A DNA stretch of 64,000 nt from Luscinia megarhynchos (Eukaryota > Chordata > Aves > Passeriformes > Turdidae). The position numbers and the translations under genes are program-made. The notes below the pieces were generated by a model. It ran no database searches. It worked only from the letters and a program-made list of their open reading frames with translations, and had not been told where the DNA came from. Shown here piece after piece: positions 32,606 to 43,146 of the stretch. The stretch covers positions 5,582,655-5,646,654 of the forward strand of contig CM067588.1 of NCBI GenBank assembly GCA_034336665.1, read 5' to 3'. Numbering within the stretch: position 1 is the stretch's first letter; each line of letters starts with the position of its first letter.

Positions 32606-32988
32606 CAGCTCAGGAAGTTTTTTGCCTGTGTGCAAACAGCCCTGGCCCAGCTGAAAAGGTTTTTATTATTATTCCTTCTTTATCAGCCCCCTTGCATTCC
32701 TTCCTTGCTCCCTCCTCTGGCCATCCCCTGCAGCCTCACAGCTGCTTTTTTGGGCCATTTTTGGGGGGTCTTAATCCATTCCAGCTTCCAACAGCAGCCT
32801 GATTTCCCATAAACCGGGTTCAAGGTTGGTGCAAGTGCTCCAGCCTGGTGGATGAGCTCACACTCCACCCCCACAGAATCTTCAGCTTGTGGGGAGCTGA
32901 ATATTGAAAGGGACCCTCTAGGAGAAAATAATTGGCATGAAAACATCGTCTGGGGAAGAATGGGGTGGGGTGGGGGAATACGAGGTGC
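32606..32988. other. Intergenic sequence, nothing recognised
   Basis: No exon or repeat family assigned. Confidence 0.5.
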
Positions 32989-33062
32989 TAACTATAAATA
33001 CAAATATAGAAATAGAAATAGAAATAGATAGAAATAGAAATAGAAAGAAATAGAAATAGAGA
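32989..33062. repeat. (TAGAAA)n hexanucleotide tract
   Basis: Imperfect ATAGAAATAGAAATAGAAAT run of about 70 bases. Confidence 0.9.
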
Positions 33063-33725
33063 TGCAACACATCCACTGAATGCCATGCCTGTCCATTTCC
33101 CAGCCTGCCACCCACCCAAGCAGCCCCCAAATCCTTCTGCCAGCTGGAATCAAAGATTTTTCCCTGAAGTAAAAGAACATCTTCCTGTCTGAACTACCTC
33201 AAATTTCTGCTCTGAGTTGAAGGCGCCTTACTCTGTGCATTGCTGAAGCCAGATTGATGAAAGCAAACAAGTTTTTATTCATTTTTATTAACCCCGTCCC
33301 TCGGCTGGATATCTCATCCTTTCCCCATAAAACCAGCACTCCCCTCCCAGGTGAGAACACACCTGCCTGCACTATCACAGACCCTTCAGAGCCAAAAAAA
33401 AAGCGGCTCCTTCCTGTGTTTGCAGCCGTGAATTCCCGCCGAGCGGAGCGGGGTGAGGATGCCGCAGAGGCACATCCGCGCTCCGATGCTGCTCTCTGCC
33501 GGCTGCGCTCCGCCCGGCGCTCCCAGCGGCTCTAGAGGGCGGCTGCCACTCGGGCAATGCTGCCCTGCCAAAAACTGCTCCCAAAAAACGGGTCCAGCAC
33601 GGTGCTGAGACCCAGTGAAACCATGGGGTTATGGAAGAATAATGTGAACAGGGGACTTGGAGCTCACGCTCCAGGAGTGGGGAACACCCACGGTGGCATT
33701 TCCAACATTTCCACATTTCCAACGT
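33063..33725. other. Intergenic sequence with a small CpG cluster
   Basis: CpG-richer between 33420 and 33550 (CCGCCGAGCGGAGCG, TCCGCCCGGCGC). No promoter motif or exon could be supported. Confidence 0.45.
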
Positions 33726-33730
33726 GGTTT

Positions 33731-34388
33731 TGTTGGGGAAGATGAAACAGGAAAACCTTACAAATAAGAATGCTCAGATTCTGAAAATATAGAAACCATG
33801 AACGAGATTGAAATGAAAGCCACTTTTGAGATACCAAACCTTATTTACCAAATTACCGTGAAACAATGGGATAGCCAGCTAGGGGTAATCCCCTCTTGAT
33901 AGAACAATGCCTTCTGCTGGATAGTGGCTCCGAAGGTCAGAGACATCCCTGCCAGGGTGCAAAGATTGGTTTTTAGAGTTTGAAGTGTAACACACTATGG
34001 TAATGTAAGGATTCCTATAGGCTGTATGTAAATGCTATAGAATTTGTGTCTTGTATTACATTGGTTAGTGGAAATTAGAATATTCATCATGGAAGAAGAT
34101 TTATTGTATTGAAAACAGGAAATCGCTCTCTTCCTCTCTCTCTTTCTCTCTCTTGCCTGTACTCTTTCCTACCCCTCTTGCTTGCTCTCTCTATTACCCC
34201 TCTCTCCCTCCTGCTCTCTTTCTCTTCCCCCTTTTATCTCACTGTCCTACTCTGGGCTGTGCCTGGCAGCTCTTAGCAGGACTCTGCATACCCATGTCCT
34301 TACAATAAACCACAGCTGTAACACCAGGTTATACAGAGCACATGAGTTCTGTCCCTGGGGACCGTTTATCCCCACACAGACTCCCACA
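33731..34388 (+). mobile_element. Solo LTR, family 2
   Basis: The 658-bp element has TG...CA ends and the target duplication GGTTT (33726-33730 and 34389-34393; a sixth base differs, T against C). It contains a long CT-rich tract (34126-34230) and CTTACAATAAACC near the 3' end, which sets the orientation. It is the inverse of the copy at 20913-21536. Confidence 0.88.
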
Positions 34389-34394
34389 GGTTTC

Positions 34395-34744
34395 ACCTCC
34401 ATCCCTTTCCCATCTGCTGGCTCAGTGCTGAACCCCTGGGAGGTTCTCTCGTTTTTGCTGCTCCATCCCCTGCAAGGCCAAGCAGGATTTTCGGTCTGGC
34501 CCAGGGAATTCAGTGGCTCTGGTGACATCCCGGGTCCCACCTCAGGGGCTGGAGGAGAAGGAGCTGGAGAAGCATCAGTGGGGCCAGGACATGCCTGGAA
34601 TCCCAGCCAGGACTGGGCTCAGCAGCTTTGAGCCAGCCTAAACCTCAGCCACCCTCAGATGGCCACAGAAGCATTTCCCAGAGCTGGAAAACTGTGATGA
34701 TGGAAAAGGATGATGATCAAGCTCATTTTGGGTTTTTTTTCCTC
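34395..34744. other. Intergenic sequence, nothing recognised
   Basis: No exon or repeat family assigned. Confidence 0.5.
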
Positions 34745-34836
34745 CTTTGCCAACCATGGTGGTGGACCTGGCAGCACTGGATTAGGGGTTGGACTTGGAG
34801 ACCTTTTCCAGCCTTAATATTTCCATGAGTCTGTCT
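34745..34836 (+). mobile_element. Short CR1-like LINE 3' end
   Basis: GGTGGACCTGGCAGCACTGG, GGTTGGACTTGGAGACCTTT and TCCAGCCTTAATATTTCCAT resemble the last part of a CR1 in sense orientation. Confidence 0.7.
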
Positions 34837-35755
34837 TTGCTTTCCAGGTAAAAGAGCAGCATCTGTGTAGGGCTTTTCCATTAAAAAAAAAAAAAGAAAA
34901 TTTTATTTACAGCTCTTTGCATTACAGGCACTTCCCATGTGCTTGGAGCCTTTAATCTCGGCCTTCAGATCCATTTAATTTGCTGCTGTTTTGATTTGCA
35001 GTAACAGATGTAAATGAGATTATCCATCCCCTGAGATCGACTGTCAAGGCAAACGCTGAGGAATTGGGGTCTGAAAACATTTTAATGTTTGACAAACCCT
35101 GAGATAGGCAGAGATCAGGCAGAGCCAGGACTGAGGTGCCAAAGGTCCCGGGCTGTGAGAGCAGGAGCTGTCCCCAGACTCCTTCCCTTTCCTGAAGGAG
35201 CCACAGGGCAGGAGGAAACTCCTTCACAGCATGCAGAGAACATCCCAAGTGCTGTGAGGATGGAAAATTTCTTTTTTTAACTTAAAAAAACAAGGCTGGG
35301 TGAGCCTGGGGTGCTGTTTGTGGGTCAGTGTGGAGCCAGATGCAGAAATTCCTTGGAGTTAAGATCTTCCTATTGGAAATTCTTGATGTTTTTCTTTTGG
35401 AGAAGGAAAACCCCACAATTTTTTTGTAGTTTTTCTGTTAATTTTCTAATGGCAGTTTCTGGTGTTGGGGAAGATGGGTTCCATTTTTGGTTGCACTGCT
35501 CTGACTGCAGAAAATCAAAGGTTTGGAAAGTCCTGTCCCTTTGTCTCCAGTGTAAGACACAGATGCTCCGAGGGCTCCTACATTCTCAAGTTCCTTATTT
35601 TTTATTCCTATAAATTAAGCAATACATAACCCCTCTGACTCTTAATTATTTATTTGCTATTTCTGGTTCTTTTGATATTTTTTTTTCTTCATATTTTTTA
35701 AAATTTTCATGTTTGCATCTTCCTTCTTTCCTTATCTCCTGCCTGCCCCAGAGGC
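34837..35755. other. Intergenic sequence, nothing recognised
   Basis: AT-rich with A and T runs (34883, 35270, 35660-35700). No exon was recognised. Confidence 0.5.
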
Positions 35756-36060
35756 TCATTGCTGCTTTGGCAATGTGCTAACGTGTTTAGGAATGATAAG
35801 ACGTCTAATTAATAGTTTAATTAGCAGTACAAGGTCTTAATAGCTTATTAAAGGAAACACATTCAGAAAATTCTTTTCCTCTCCTCACGATGGTACAATA
35901 TAATTTACCAGCAAATGATAAAACAGTTTGAAACGTTCCGATTTTAGAGAGGGAAGAGGGGCTGCGTTGGCGATTTCACGGGGGATTTTGCGCCGCTAAT
36001 GCCATTATTTTGTTGTTGTTGTTTTAAAACAATTTAAGAGATTAACAAAAGCGATTGGGA
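35756..36060. promoter_or_regulatory. Candidate conserved non-coding element before the CpG-rich region
   Basis: Unique AT-rich DNA with clustered homeodomain cores (GTCTAATTAATAGTTTAATT, then AGCAGTACAAGG, AATAGCTTATTAAAGG) and TTGTTGTTGTTTTAAAACAA. It directly precedes the CpG-rich region. An enhancer role is inferred from motif density only. Confidence 0.35.
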
Positions 36061-36149
36061 AGGAGCAGGCAGTGCAGGCAGGAGCCTGAGAGAGGAATTA
36101 AACACTGCTTTGCCCTGCTCGTGCCTATAAACAAGTCCTGGGGAACGCA

Positions 36150-37010
36150 AACTTGCTCTTTAAGAGCTGAAATGTCAGGTCGCGGTCGGAGCCGGGGCAG
36201 CGCAGCCTCTGCTGCCTCCGCCCGCTCCTTTCCCACTAAATCACTTTAAAATCTTCATTTAAACCGAGGCATCCTTGGCTCACGAGCTCCAGCGGAGTCT
36301 GGCCCACCTCTGAGCGCTGTGGCTGAGAAATCTCAGCGCCGAGAAATCCTGCTGGGAAACCAGAGCGCGCCGCCGCAGCTCGGCGTCCCCGGGCCGTGTT
36401 TTTCCTCTGACCCACACAAAGATTTCTTTCTAAATTTATCGCAGCGTTCATCGGCAGTCCCACTTAGCGCAGATTAGGAGGCTGGGCGGGCAGGGCCCAT
36501 CGGAATGAGGGCAGGGGAGGCTGGAAAACCTCGCGGGCAGCGGGGGAGCGCCCGGGGGCAGCGCCAGCCCCGCTCCCCACAAAATTCGCCGCTCCCCCAA
36601 ATTCCGTTCCCGGCTCCATCCCCAGTTCCCTGCCGCACAGGATCCCTCCCGGCGGCCGGAATGCCGCTCGCATGGCAGCGCCCCAGCTCCTGGCTGGGTG
36701 CAGGGAGGTTTTGCCGGTCCCCGGAGGCCCCAGCGCTGGCACCGCTGGGGAATTTCCACTGGGCTGCGGAATTCTGCCGCGCAGGGCGCGGAGGGGAAGC
36801 GGCGTTTGGAGCTTGGAGCGGGGTTTGTGCAGCACCCCGAGCATCCCCAGAGCTCCCGTGTCCCCCCCAGGTTATCCCTGCGCCTCCTGCCCACCTTGGC
36901 GGGACCCCGGAGCTGGGTTTGTGCCCCGCGCTGGGGACGCGGGCGGGTCCCGCCGGCTGCTTTGAGCCGCACGCTCCGCAGAGATGAAGCCCTGCCCAGG
37001 GAGTCTGAGC
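36150..37010. promoter_or_regulatory. CpG island
   Basis: CpG dinucleotides are frequent (GGTCGCGGTCGGAGCCGGGG, CAGAGCGCGCCGCCGCAGCT, CTGCCGCGCAGGGCGCGGAG) in otherwise unique sequence. Such islands usually mark promoters. It lies between CD34 and mir-29b-2, so a promoter for the miR-29 host transcript is one explanation. No TATA element or exon could be fixed. Confidence 0.6.
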
Positions 37011-37330
37011 CGTGCTCGGAATCACGCAGGGAAATGATGCAGTTCCAAGGATGGCATAATTGGGAGAACGCTTGACTAGCGCAATTTTCTCGTGTGCCTG
37101 TCAGCAAATCACTTAATGTGTGCTGTGCCAAATTTCCCAGCCGTTAAATGGGGAATGATTATCCCACCACTTCCTGAGAGGGAATGAGGATAATACCCAC
37201 TGATATCGGCGAGGTTCTGGAAGGTGGTCCCGGAGATGTGCAGTGGCACAGGCAGGGGCTGCAGCCCTGCAAGGAACACGCAGCACTTTAAACCCGACCG
37301 TCAGACATTTATTTTTCCTCATGCTGCTTT

Positions 37331-37355
37331 TTTTTTTTTTTTTTTTTTTTTTTTC
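37331..37355. repeat. Poly-T tract (about 26 T)
   Basis: Uninterrupted T run; no retroposon body is attached that I could recognise. Confidence 0.95.
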
Positions 37356-37379
37356 AATAGCTGAGGAAAATCCCGAAAT

Positions 37380-37730
37380 AGATCCGCGTCTGTTCGTGCC
37401 GGATTCTCAAAGGCTGCGCTGCCATCCCCTGGGATGGGACATCCCGGCTCCGATGGGGAAGAAGAGGAAAACGCTGGGGGAAGGCAGCTCGGAGGGGTCT
37501 GGAGCGGACCCCTCACTCCTGCTCCGCTCCCTCCGCGCCTTTTCCCGGCGTCTCGCTGTCTCCCGGGAGTTGTAGTCACCGCGGGGTGACCTTGGCCCCG
37601 CGGCCGCCGCCTCTGCGAGGGATCCCGGAGGGCCGGGGGGGCTCGGCCGCCTCCGCCGCCCCCGCTCCGCCCCGGCTCGCTGCGTCCCCCCGGGAGCGGG
37701 GCCGGGCCGGGGATGCTGCGCCAGGCGAGT
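37380..37730. promoter_or_regulatory. CpG-island promoter with ZNF143-type motif
   Basis: TCCCGGGAGTTGTAGT (37561-37576) is, on the other strand, the ACTACAACTCCCGGG promoter motif bound by ZNF143/THAP11. Eleven bases later TGACCTTG (37587-37594) is an orphan-receptor (ERR/SF-1) half-site. The flanks are CpG-dense. The ACTACAA motif sits close to transcription starts in many vertebrate genes. The gene served is unknown; the miR-29b-2/c host transcript, about 25.6 kb downstream, is the best candidate by position. Confidence 0.6.
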
Positions 37731-37749
37731 ACCGGGAGCGGGGAGCGGG

Positions 37750-38425
37750 GGGAGCGGGGCCGGGCACGGCCCGAGCGCAGCCCGCGCACATCCCGCGCAC
37801 GTCCCGCTCGATCCCCGCGCACATGGCGCGCACGTCGCGCTGGATCTCCGGGCTCATCCCGCGCACGTCGCGCTGCATCCCCGCGCACATCCCGCGCACG
37901 TCGCGCTGCATCCCCGCGCACATGCCGCGCACGTCGCGCTGGATCTCCGCGCTCGTCCCGCCGCATCCGCGCTCACATCGCGCCGCATCCCCGCGCTGAT
38001 CGCGCCGCATCCCCGCCGCATCCCCGCGCTGATCGCGCCGCATCCCCGCCGCGTCCCCGCTCACATCGCGCTGCATCCCGCGCACATCCTGCGCACGTCC
38101 TGCGCACATCCTGCGCACATCCCCACTGCATCCCGCGCACATCCTGCGCACGTCCCCGCCGCATCCCCGCTCACATCCCAGCTCACATCCCCGCCGCATC
38201 CCCGCTGCATCCTGTGCGTATCCCCGCTGCATCCCCGCTGCATCCTGCGCACATCCCCGCTCACGTCCCCGCTGCATCCCCGCTGCATCCTCGCTCTCAT
38301 CCCCACCGCATCCCCGCACACATCCCCGCTGCATCCCCGCCCTCATCCCGCGCACATCCCGCTTCACCCGCACTCACAGCCCCCTCACATCCCGCCGTAT
38401 CCCCGCTGCATCCCCGCCCCATCCC
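37750..38425. repeat. CpG-bearing minisatellite (GCGCACATCCC / GCATCCCCGC units)
   Basis: Interleaved 10-30 bp units of CCGCGCACATCCCGCGCACG and CCGCTGCATCCCC types. It keeps many CpGs, unusual for an old methylated repeat. Open frames (RDVRGMCAGMQ, SRAHPA types) are artefacts. Confidence 0.92.
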
Positions 38426-38631
38426 GCCGTGCGCATCTCCTTCTCCTCTCCTGCATCCCCCGTGCCCATCCCCTGCTCTCTCCCCACGCCCCCCACTCCC
38501 GTCCTTCCCTCCCGCTCGTCCCCCTGCTCCCCTCTCGGGCCGGGACCCCCCGCGCAGCCCCGGCCCGAGGGGAGGGACTGGAGTGGGACCCGCCATGGCC
38601 CCTCCCTCTCCAGCGTGATGAGGATGGTTTA

Positions 38632-38890
38632 AAATCATGATAATGCTGATAATGATGATGATCATTGTAATAATATCAATAGGAATAATAAGAAATAGGA
38701 ATACTAGGAAATAATAGTAACAATAATGATAAAGGCGATAATGCTAATAATGATGCTAATAATGATAATATAATTATGTTACATTTAAATAGAAGAAATA
38801 ATAATAAAAATAACTATTAGTATTAGTATAAGTATTAGTATTAGTATTAGTATTAGTATTAGTATTAGTATTAGTATTAGTATGTCACAT
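38632..38890. repeat. AT-rich simple repeats: (AATGATAAT)-like, then (ATTAGT)n
   Basis: Degenerate ATAATGATGATAATAAT sequence is followed by about eleven ATTAGT hexamers at 38818-38884. The words TTACATTTAAAT and TCACATTTAAAT flank the hexamer tract on both sides. Confidence 0.92.
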
Positions 38891-39655
38891 TTAAATAAAA
38901 GGATCCACGTGGATAAAATCTTGGGCAGCTCTGCCCAGGCTCCCTCCTTCCCCGTGGATGAGTAGCAATGACAGCCCCTGGCCAAATGGGGACATCAGGT
39001 GGAATTTTGGGGGTCTCTCCCTATTTCAGATTTTAACCCAAAGCCTCAGGGGTGGAAGGAGCAGCTTTACAGCTTCGTATTTTCCCTGCTTTTCCATTCA
39101 GGGATAATTGCTCCACACAGCGTTGTAACTTCCATGCCATGGGCTGTTACATTCTTGCTCTTTTTTTTTCCTCCAGAATATACGATGCAGGTTCTGTGTG
39201 TGGACTGGTTTAATAGCAAGGTGGCTTAGACAAAGTTTACTCAATAAACTTGCTTTTCCCCTTGAGCAGCTTCAGCTTAGATAAACGGCCTTTCAAGTCC
39301 CGGTCTAGCGTGGGACTAGGACTGTTTACCATTCATCATTGTTAGTTAATTGCTGTTTGCTTAAATATTTAGTTTGGATTAAGTTCCTTTATGCCCTTTT
39401 CTTAAAAAATAATAAATAAAGGTGTGTTTAGCCATGTGGTAAAAGGCTTTTTAGAAGGCTTTTTAAAGACACTGCAGGGGGGAAGCTCCATGGAGTTCTT
39501 TTTTTATATTTTGCATTTAAATTTTCTTATTTTTAGTCTGCTGTGTTGTTATATCTGTAATTAGCCAGGCTGAAGCAGCAAGGACATTTCACTGTTTTCT
39601 GTAGAGGCTGCAGAGAGTTTTATTCCTTATTTCAAAGAGAAAAAAAAAACCCAAA
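38891..39655. other. Intergenic sequence; possible conserved block at 39200-39420
   Basis: Unique AT-rich sequence. ACTCAATAAACTTGC (39238) and AATAATAAATAAAGG (39407) are polyadenylation-like, but no transcript can be assigned. Confidence 0.4.
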
Positions 39656-39659
39656 AGGT

Positions 39660-39760
39660 TGAACCATGGAATATCCTGAGCTGGAAGGGACCCACAGGAC
39701 CACCGGGTGCTACTCCTGCTTCTGCCCCAAATTCAGTTTTCAGCAGGGGTTGAAGGCACC
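39660..39760 (-). mobile_element. Degenerate CR1 fragment, reverse orientation
   Basis: ACCATGGAATATCCTGAGCT followed by GGAAGGGACCCACAGGACCA resembles the antisense CR1 tail. Confidence 0.65.
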
Positions 39761-39867
39761 AAACCCAACTCGGGGTCTGCAGGTGGATTGTGTTCTGTGG
39801 AAGAGGGCGGGGCAAAGGCAGTTTGGGGAGGGGCAGTTTTGGGAGGGGCAGTTTTGGGAAAGGGCAC

Positions 39868-40389
39868 TGTGGGGGATGGACAGACTCAGGAGCTCTGTAT
39901 TTTCTGTTCTTCAGGTTTGTATTTTATTATAAGGCGTGGGTGTAAGAGAGAGGGTAGAGCATGGAGAGTGATAAGAGCAAAAGGATAAGAGAGAGGTTAG
40001 AGGCAAGGTAAGAGAGAGATTTCCCATTTACAATCCAATAAGTATTCTTCTATGATGAATATTCTAATTTCCAATAATCAATCTAATACAATATACTGAT
40101 TTCCTAATATTTGCATGCAACCTATAGGAACTACTAAATTACCATGTTTTATGGCTTTTTTATCTGTAACCCTTATCTTCAAATCTTTCCTGCCAGGCTT
40201 AGGGCAAGATGCCTGTTGGTTCTTTAGTATTTGTAGCAGTTGATATTATCTAAACAAAAAAAGAGGCCTCAAACCTTCACATGACTATTTTCAGTGTCTA
40301 TGTCAAAGATTGCCAACATCTCTATTTCATCTGTTGTTTCAAAACTACTTGCTAAGCACTCATAAAATTTTTCTATTCCCTCCCCAACA
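39868..40389 (-). mobile_element. Solo LTR, family 2 (divergent, shorter copy)
   Basis: The 522-bp element has TG...CA ends and the perfect 6-bp target duplication GGGCAC (39862-39867 and 40390-40395). It shares GGCGTGGGTGTA, ATGATGAATATTCTAATTTC and AACCTATAGGAA segments with the other two copies but differs in its second half, so it is another subfamily. Confidence 0.88.
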
Positions 40390-40587
40390 GGGCACCAAGG
40401 AGAAATTCCAGCCCTGTGAGGTGTAAATGAGCAGCAGGGAGAGGAGCTCAGTGCCAGGCTCAGCCCCAGAGCAGCTCCTGGCTCTCAGCTCCTGCTCCTG
40501 GAGGGAGTGTGGGGACAGGCTGGGGGTCTGGCAGGGAGCAGCACAGCAGTGCCCACTGGAAAAGGCCTTTTTGGATCCTGGCTGCCA

Positions 40588-41218
40588 TGTGCTGAGGAAG
40601 TCCAGAGCAGTCCCCTGGCCTCCTTGGGGGTCTCAAACCCCCCCTGGTAAAGGGTCTCAAAGACCCCTGAGTGAGACCCTGGTGTCTCAGGCACTGAATT
40701 CACACCCCTGGAGGAAATTACCAACACAGAGGGAATGGAAACAAGCCACCAACATTAGTAAAGTGCAAATTAGGTTGTTAGAACGTAGATAAATAGACTT
40801 TTGGGAATGTTTGTGATAAGGGACACGTGGCCAAGATGGAGAATTTGGGGTGTGGATCCTCTTCCTCCTTCTGCTCCGTGCCATCCCTGCTGGGTGACAT
40901 GCTGGCACTGTCACATTGGATGGGACAGAGCTGGACTGTTTAACAAAGTTGTATTGTATTGGAAAATAATTGTAAATCCCCAGTAGGTAATTTAGAGTAT
41001 AAAAGATCAGTGCTGCCTCTGCCAGGCAGATTCTGCCCTGGACGTCTGGCGAGCAGAGCTGTGAGCTGGGCAGAGCAATCCTGAGATGAGGGAGAATAAA
41101 GAGCCATGGAAACCTCTCAGAACAGCTCCTGCAGCCTCCCATGGAAAGAGCTGGGCTCAAACCCCTGCATGTGCTCAGAGGTGAGCTCAGGGCTGAGGGG
41201 ACACCTCGGGCTGTGACA
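40588..41218 (+). mobile_element. Solo LTR, family 1
   Basis: The sense-strand copy shows GAGTATAAAAGATCAG (TATA box, about 40997) and GAGAATAAAGAGCC (polyadenylation signal, about 41093), then about 120 bases to the GGGCTGTGACA end. It resembles the copies at 24338 and 30675. The flanks TGCCA and GTGTC do not match, so no target duplication is visible. Confidence 0.82.
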
Positions 41219-41954
41219 GTGTCCCACAGCAGTGACCCAGGCCTTGTGTAAACACGGGTTTCATTTTGGAGCTTTCATATTTCACAGGTTGGGTTTCCTC
41301 TGCTTGTTCTCAGGCAGGGCCCACCTGACAAAACCCTTCTCATCCCCGTTCTCAGTCACTAAAGACAAATCCTGTGCTGTGTTCATGGTCCAGTTAATGG
41401 ATGTTTGTTTTTAGGATGATTCTGTGCCCCCGAGTGGCTCTGTCAGGGTTTATAAGGTGCCTTCATCCCCGGGTGGCTCCCTGAGCCCTGCCCTGCCCAG
41501 GGAGCACCAGGAACACCAGAGGCTGTGGCTTTTTCCTGCCCCCTGCACACTGAATTACCCCAGGTGTCTCCTGGCAGGGGCAGCAGCTCTGGTTTCTCAC
41601 CTGGACTGCTCTGCTCCAAAACCAGCAGAGAATACAGGAATAGGAAGAAAATTGCCTTAAAAGTGCTTGGAGGGAAGGAGTTTCCATGGAGATGGGGAGC
41701 TGGGTGGGTTGATTTCAGGTTGTTAGGAGGCAGTAGGTCCTTCCCAAGTGAGCCTTTGTGGTCTCCATCCCACAACTTCTGCCTTTCCTTCCCTCTGAGC
41801 TGTGCTGGTTTGGTGGTTCCCTCGCTGCCATCCTCTCCAGTCGTGCAGTGACTGCAACTCCAGCTTGGAAATATCCCTGGACCATTCCAAGCATCCCTTC
41901 CCAATGCCAGTGGGATGGATTTCCCTGTCTTGTGTCTGTGAAAAGGATTTAGAG
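41219..41954. other. Intergenic sequence, nothing recognised
   Basis: No exon or repeat family assigned. Confidence 0.5.
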
Positions 41955-42085
41955 AAAGGTTTGTGTTGGAAGGGACCTTAAAACTCATCTCATCCCACCC
42001 CCTGCCACGGGACACCTTCCACTGCCTCAGGCTGCTCCAAGCCTCATCCTACCTGGCCTTGGACACTTCCAGGGATTTACAGAAG
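41955..42085 (-). mobile_element. CR1 LINE fragment, reverse orientation
   Basis: GTTTGTGTTGGAAGGGACCT, CACCCCCTGCCACGGGACAC and CCTACCTGGCCTTGGACACT match the antisense CR1 3' region. Confidence 0.85.
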
Positions 42086-42594
42086 CAAGATTTTGTTCTT
42101 TGTGCTGCAGAAATAACCTTGGTGTTCTGGGAGAGAAATATTTGCCTTTAAACTGCAATGGAGCATTTCCCTTGTGTTCCCAATATTTTCTTACCTGGGT
42201 CTCCAGGGCAGTGGCCCTGCCACAGCATTCCCAGCCTGCCATTTCCATAAAGCACTGGGAGAGGGAATAATGAGATTTGCACCCTTTAAATCTGATTTAA
42301 TGCATTTCCCAGTGAAATGGGCAGGACCTGTGTTTGGGCACGGCCTGGAACTCGTCCCTGCTGTGTTTACCTGGCCCCCCCAGGAGCTCTGTGCCCGTCA
42401 CGCTGCCTGCCCAGCACAGTCTGTCACGCAACAGCCGTGATGCAGACCCAGCACGAGCCCTGCCCTGCACAAACCCTTCCTGCCAGAGCTGCCTCTGCCC
42501 TCAGGGAGTGCCCAGGGAGGAGCTCAGGCCCTTCCCAGTCCTGCAGCTCTCCCTGCACTGCTGAGTAACCCCCAGTGTGTCCCCTTGGCTGTGG
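42086..42594. other. Intergenic sequence, nothing recognised
   Basis: No exon or repeat family assigned. Confidence 0.5.
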
Positions 42595-43146
42595 AGGCTC
42601 TGAACCTCCAGAGCTCCAGGGCACCAAACTCCAGAGCTCCAAGGCACCAAACTCCAGAGCTCCAAAGCACCAAACTCCAGAGCTCCAAGGCACCCGAACT
42701 CCAGAGCTCCAAGGAACCAAATTCCAGAGCTCCAGGCTACCAAACTCCAGAGCTCCAGGGCACCGAATTCCAGAGCTCTAAGGCACCAAATTCCAGAGCT
42801 CCAAGGCACCAAACTCCAAAGCTCCAAGGCACCAAACTCCAGAGCTCCAAGGCACCAAACTCCAAAGCTCCAAGGCACCCAACTCCAGAGCTCCAAGGCA
42901 CCCAACTCCAGAGCTCCAAGGCACCCAACTCCAGAGCTCCAAGGCACCAAACTCCAGAGCTCCAAGGCACCAAACTCCAGAGCTCCAAGGCACCAAACTC
43001 CAGAGCTCCAAGGCACCAAACTCCAGAGCTCCAGGGCACCAAACTCCAGAGCTCCAAGGCACCAAACTCCAGAGCTCCAAGGCACCAAACTCCAGAGCTC
43101 CAGGGTACCAAACTCCAGAGCTCCAAGGAACCAAACTCTGGAGCTC
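42595..43146. repeat. Minisatellite, 22-bp unit, about 25 copies
   Basis: The unit is AACTCCAGAGCTCCAAGGCA plus CC. Copies are highly alike. AGAGCTCT/GGAGCTCC cores make the units partly palindromic. Open frames (SRAPRHQTPEL and VPWSSGVWCLG types) are repeat translations. Confidence 0.95.

Noticed and set aside
31391..32812. 473-codon frame rich in Lys, Gly and Trp, and a 278-codon minus-strand Phe/Pro frame
   Set aside because: Both read through the GGCTGGGAAA array.
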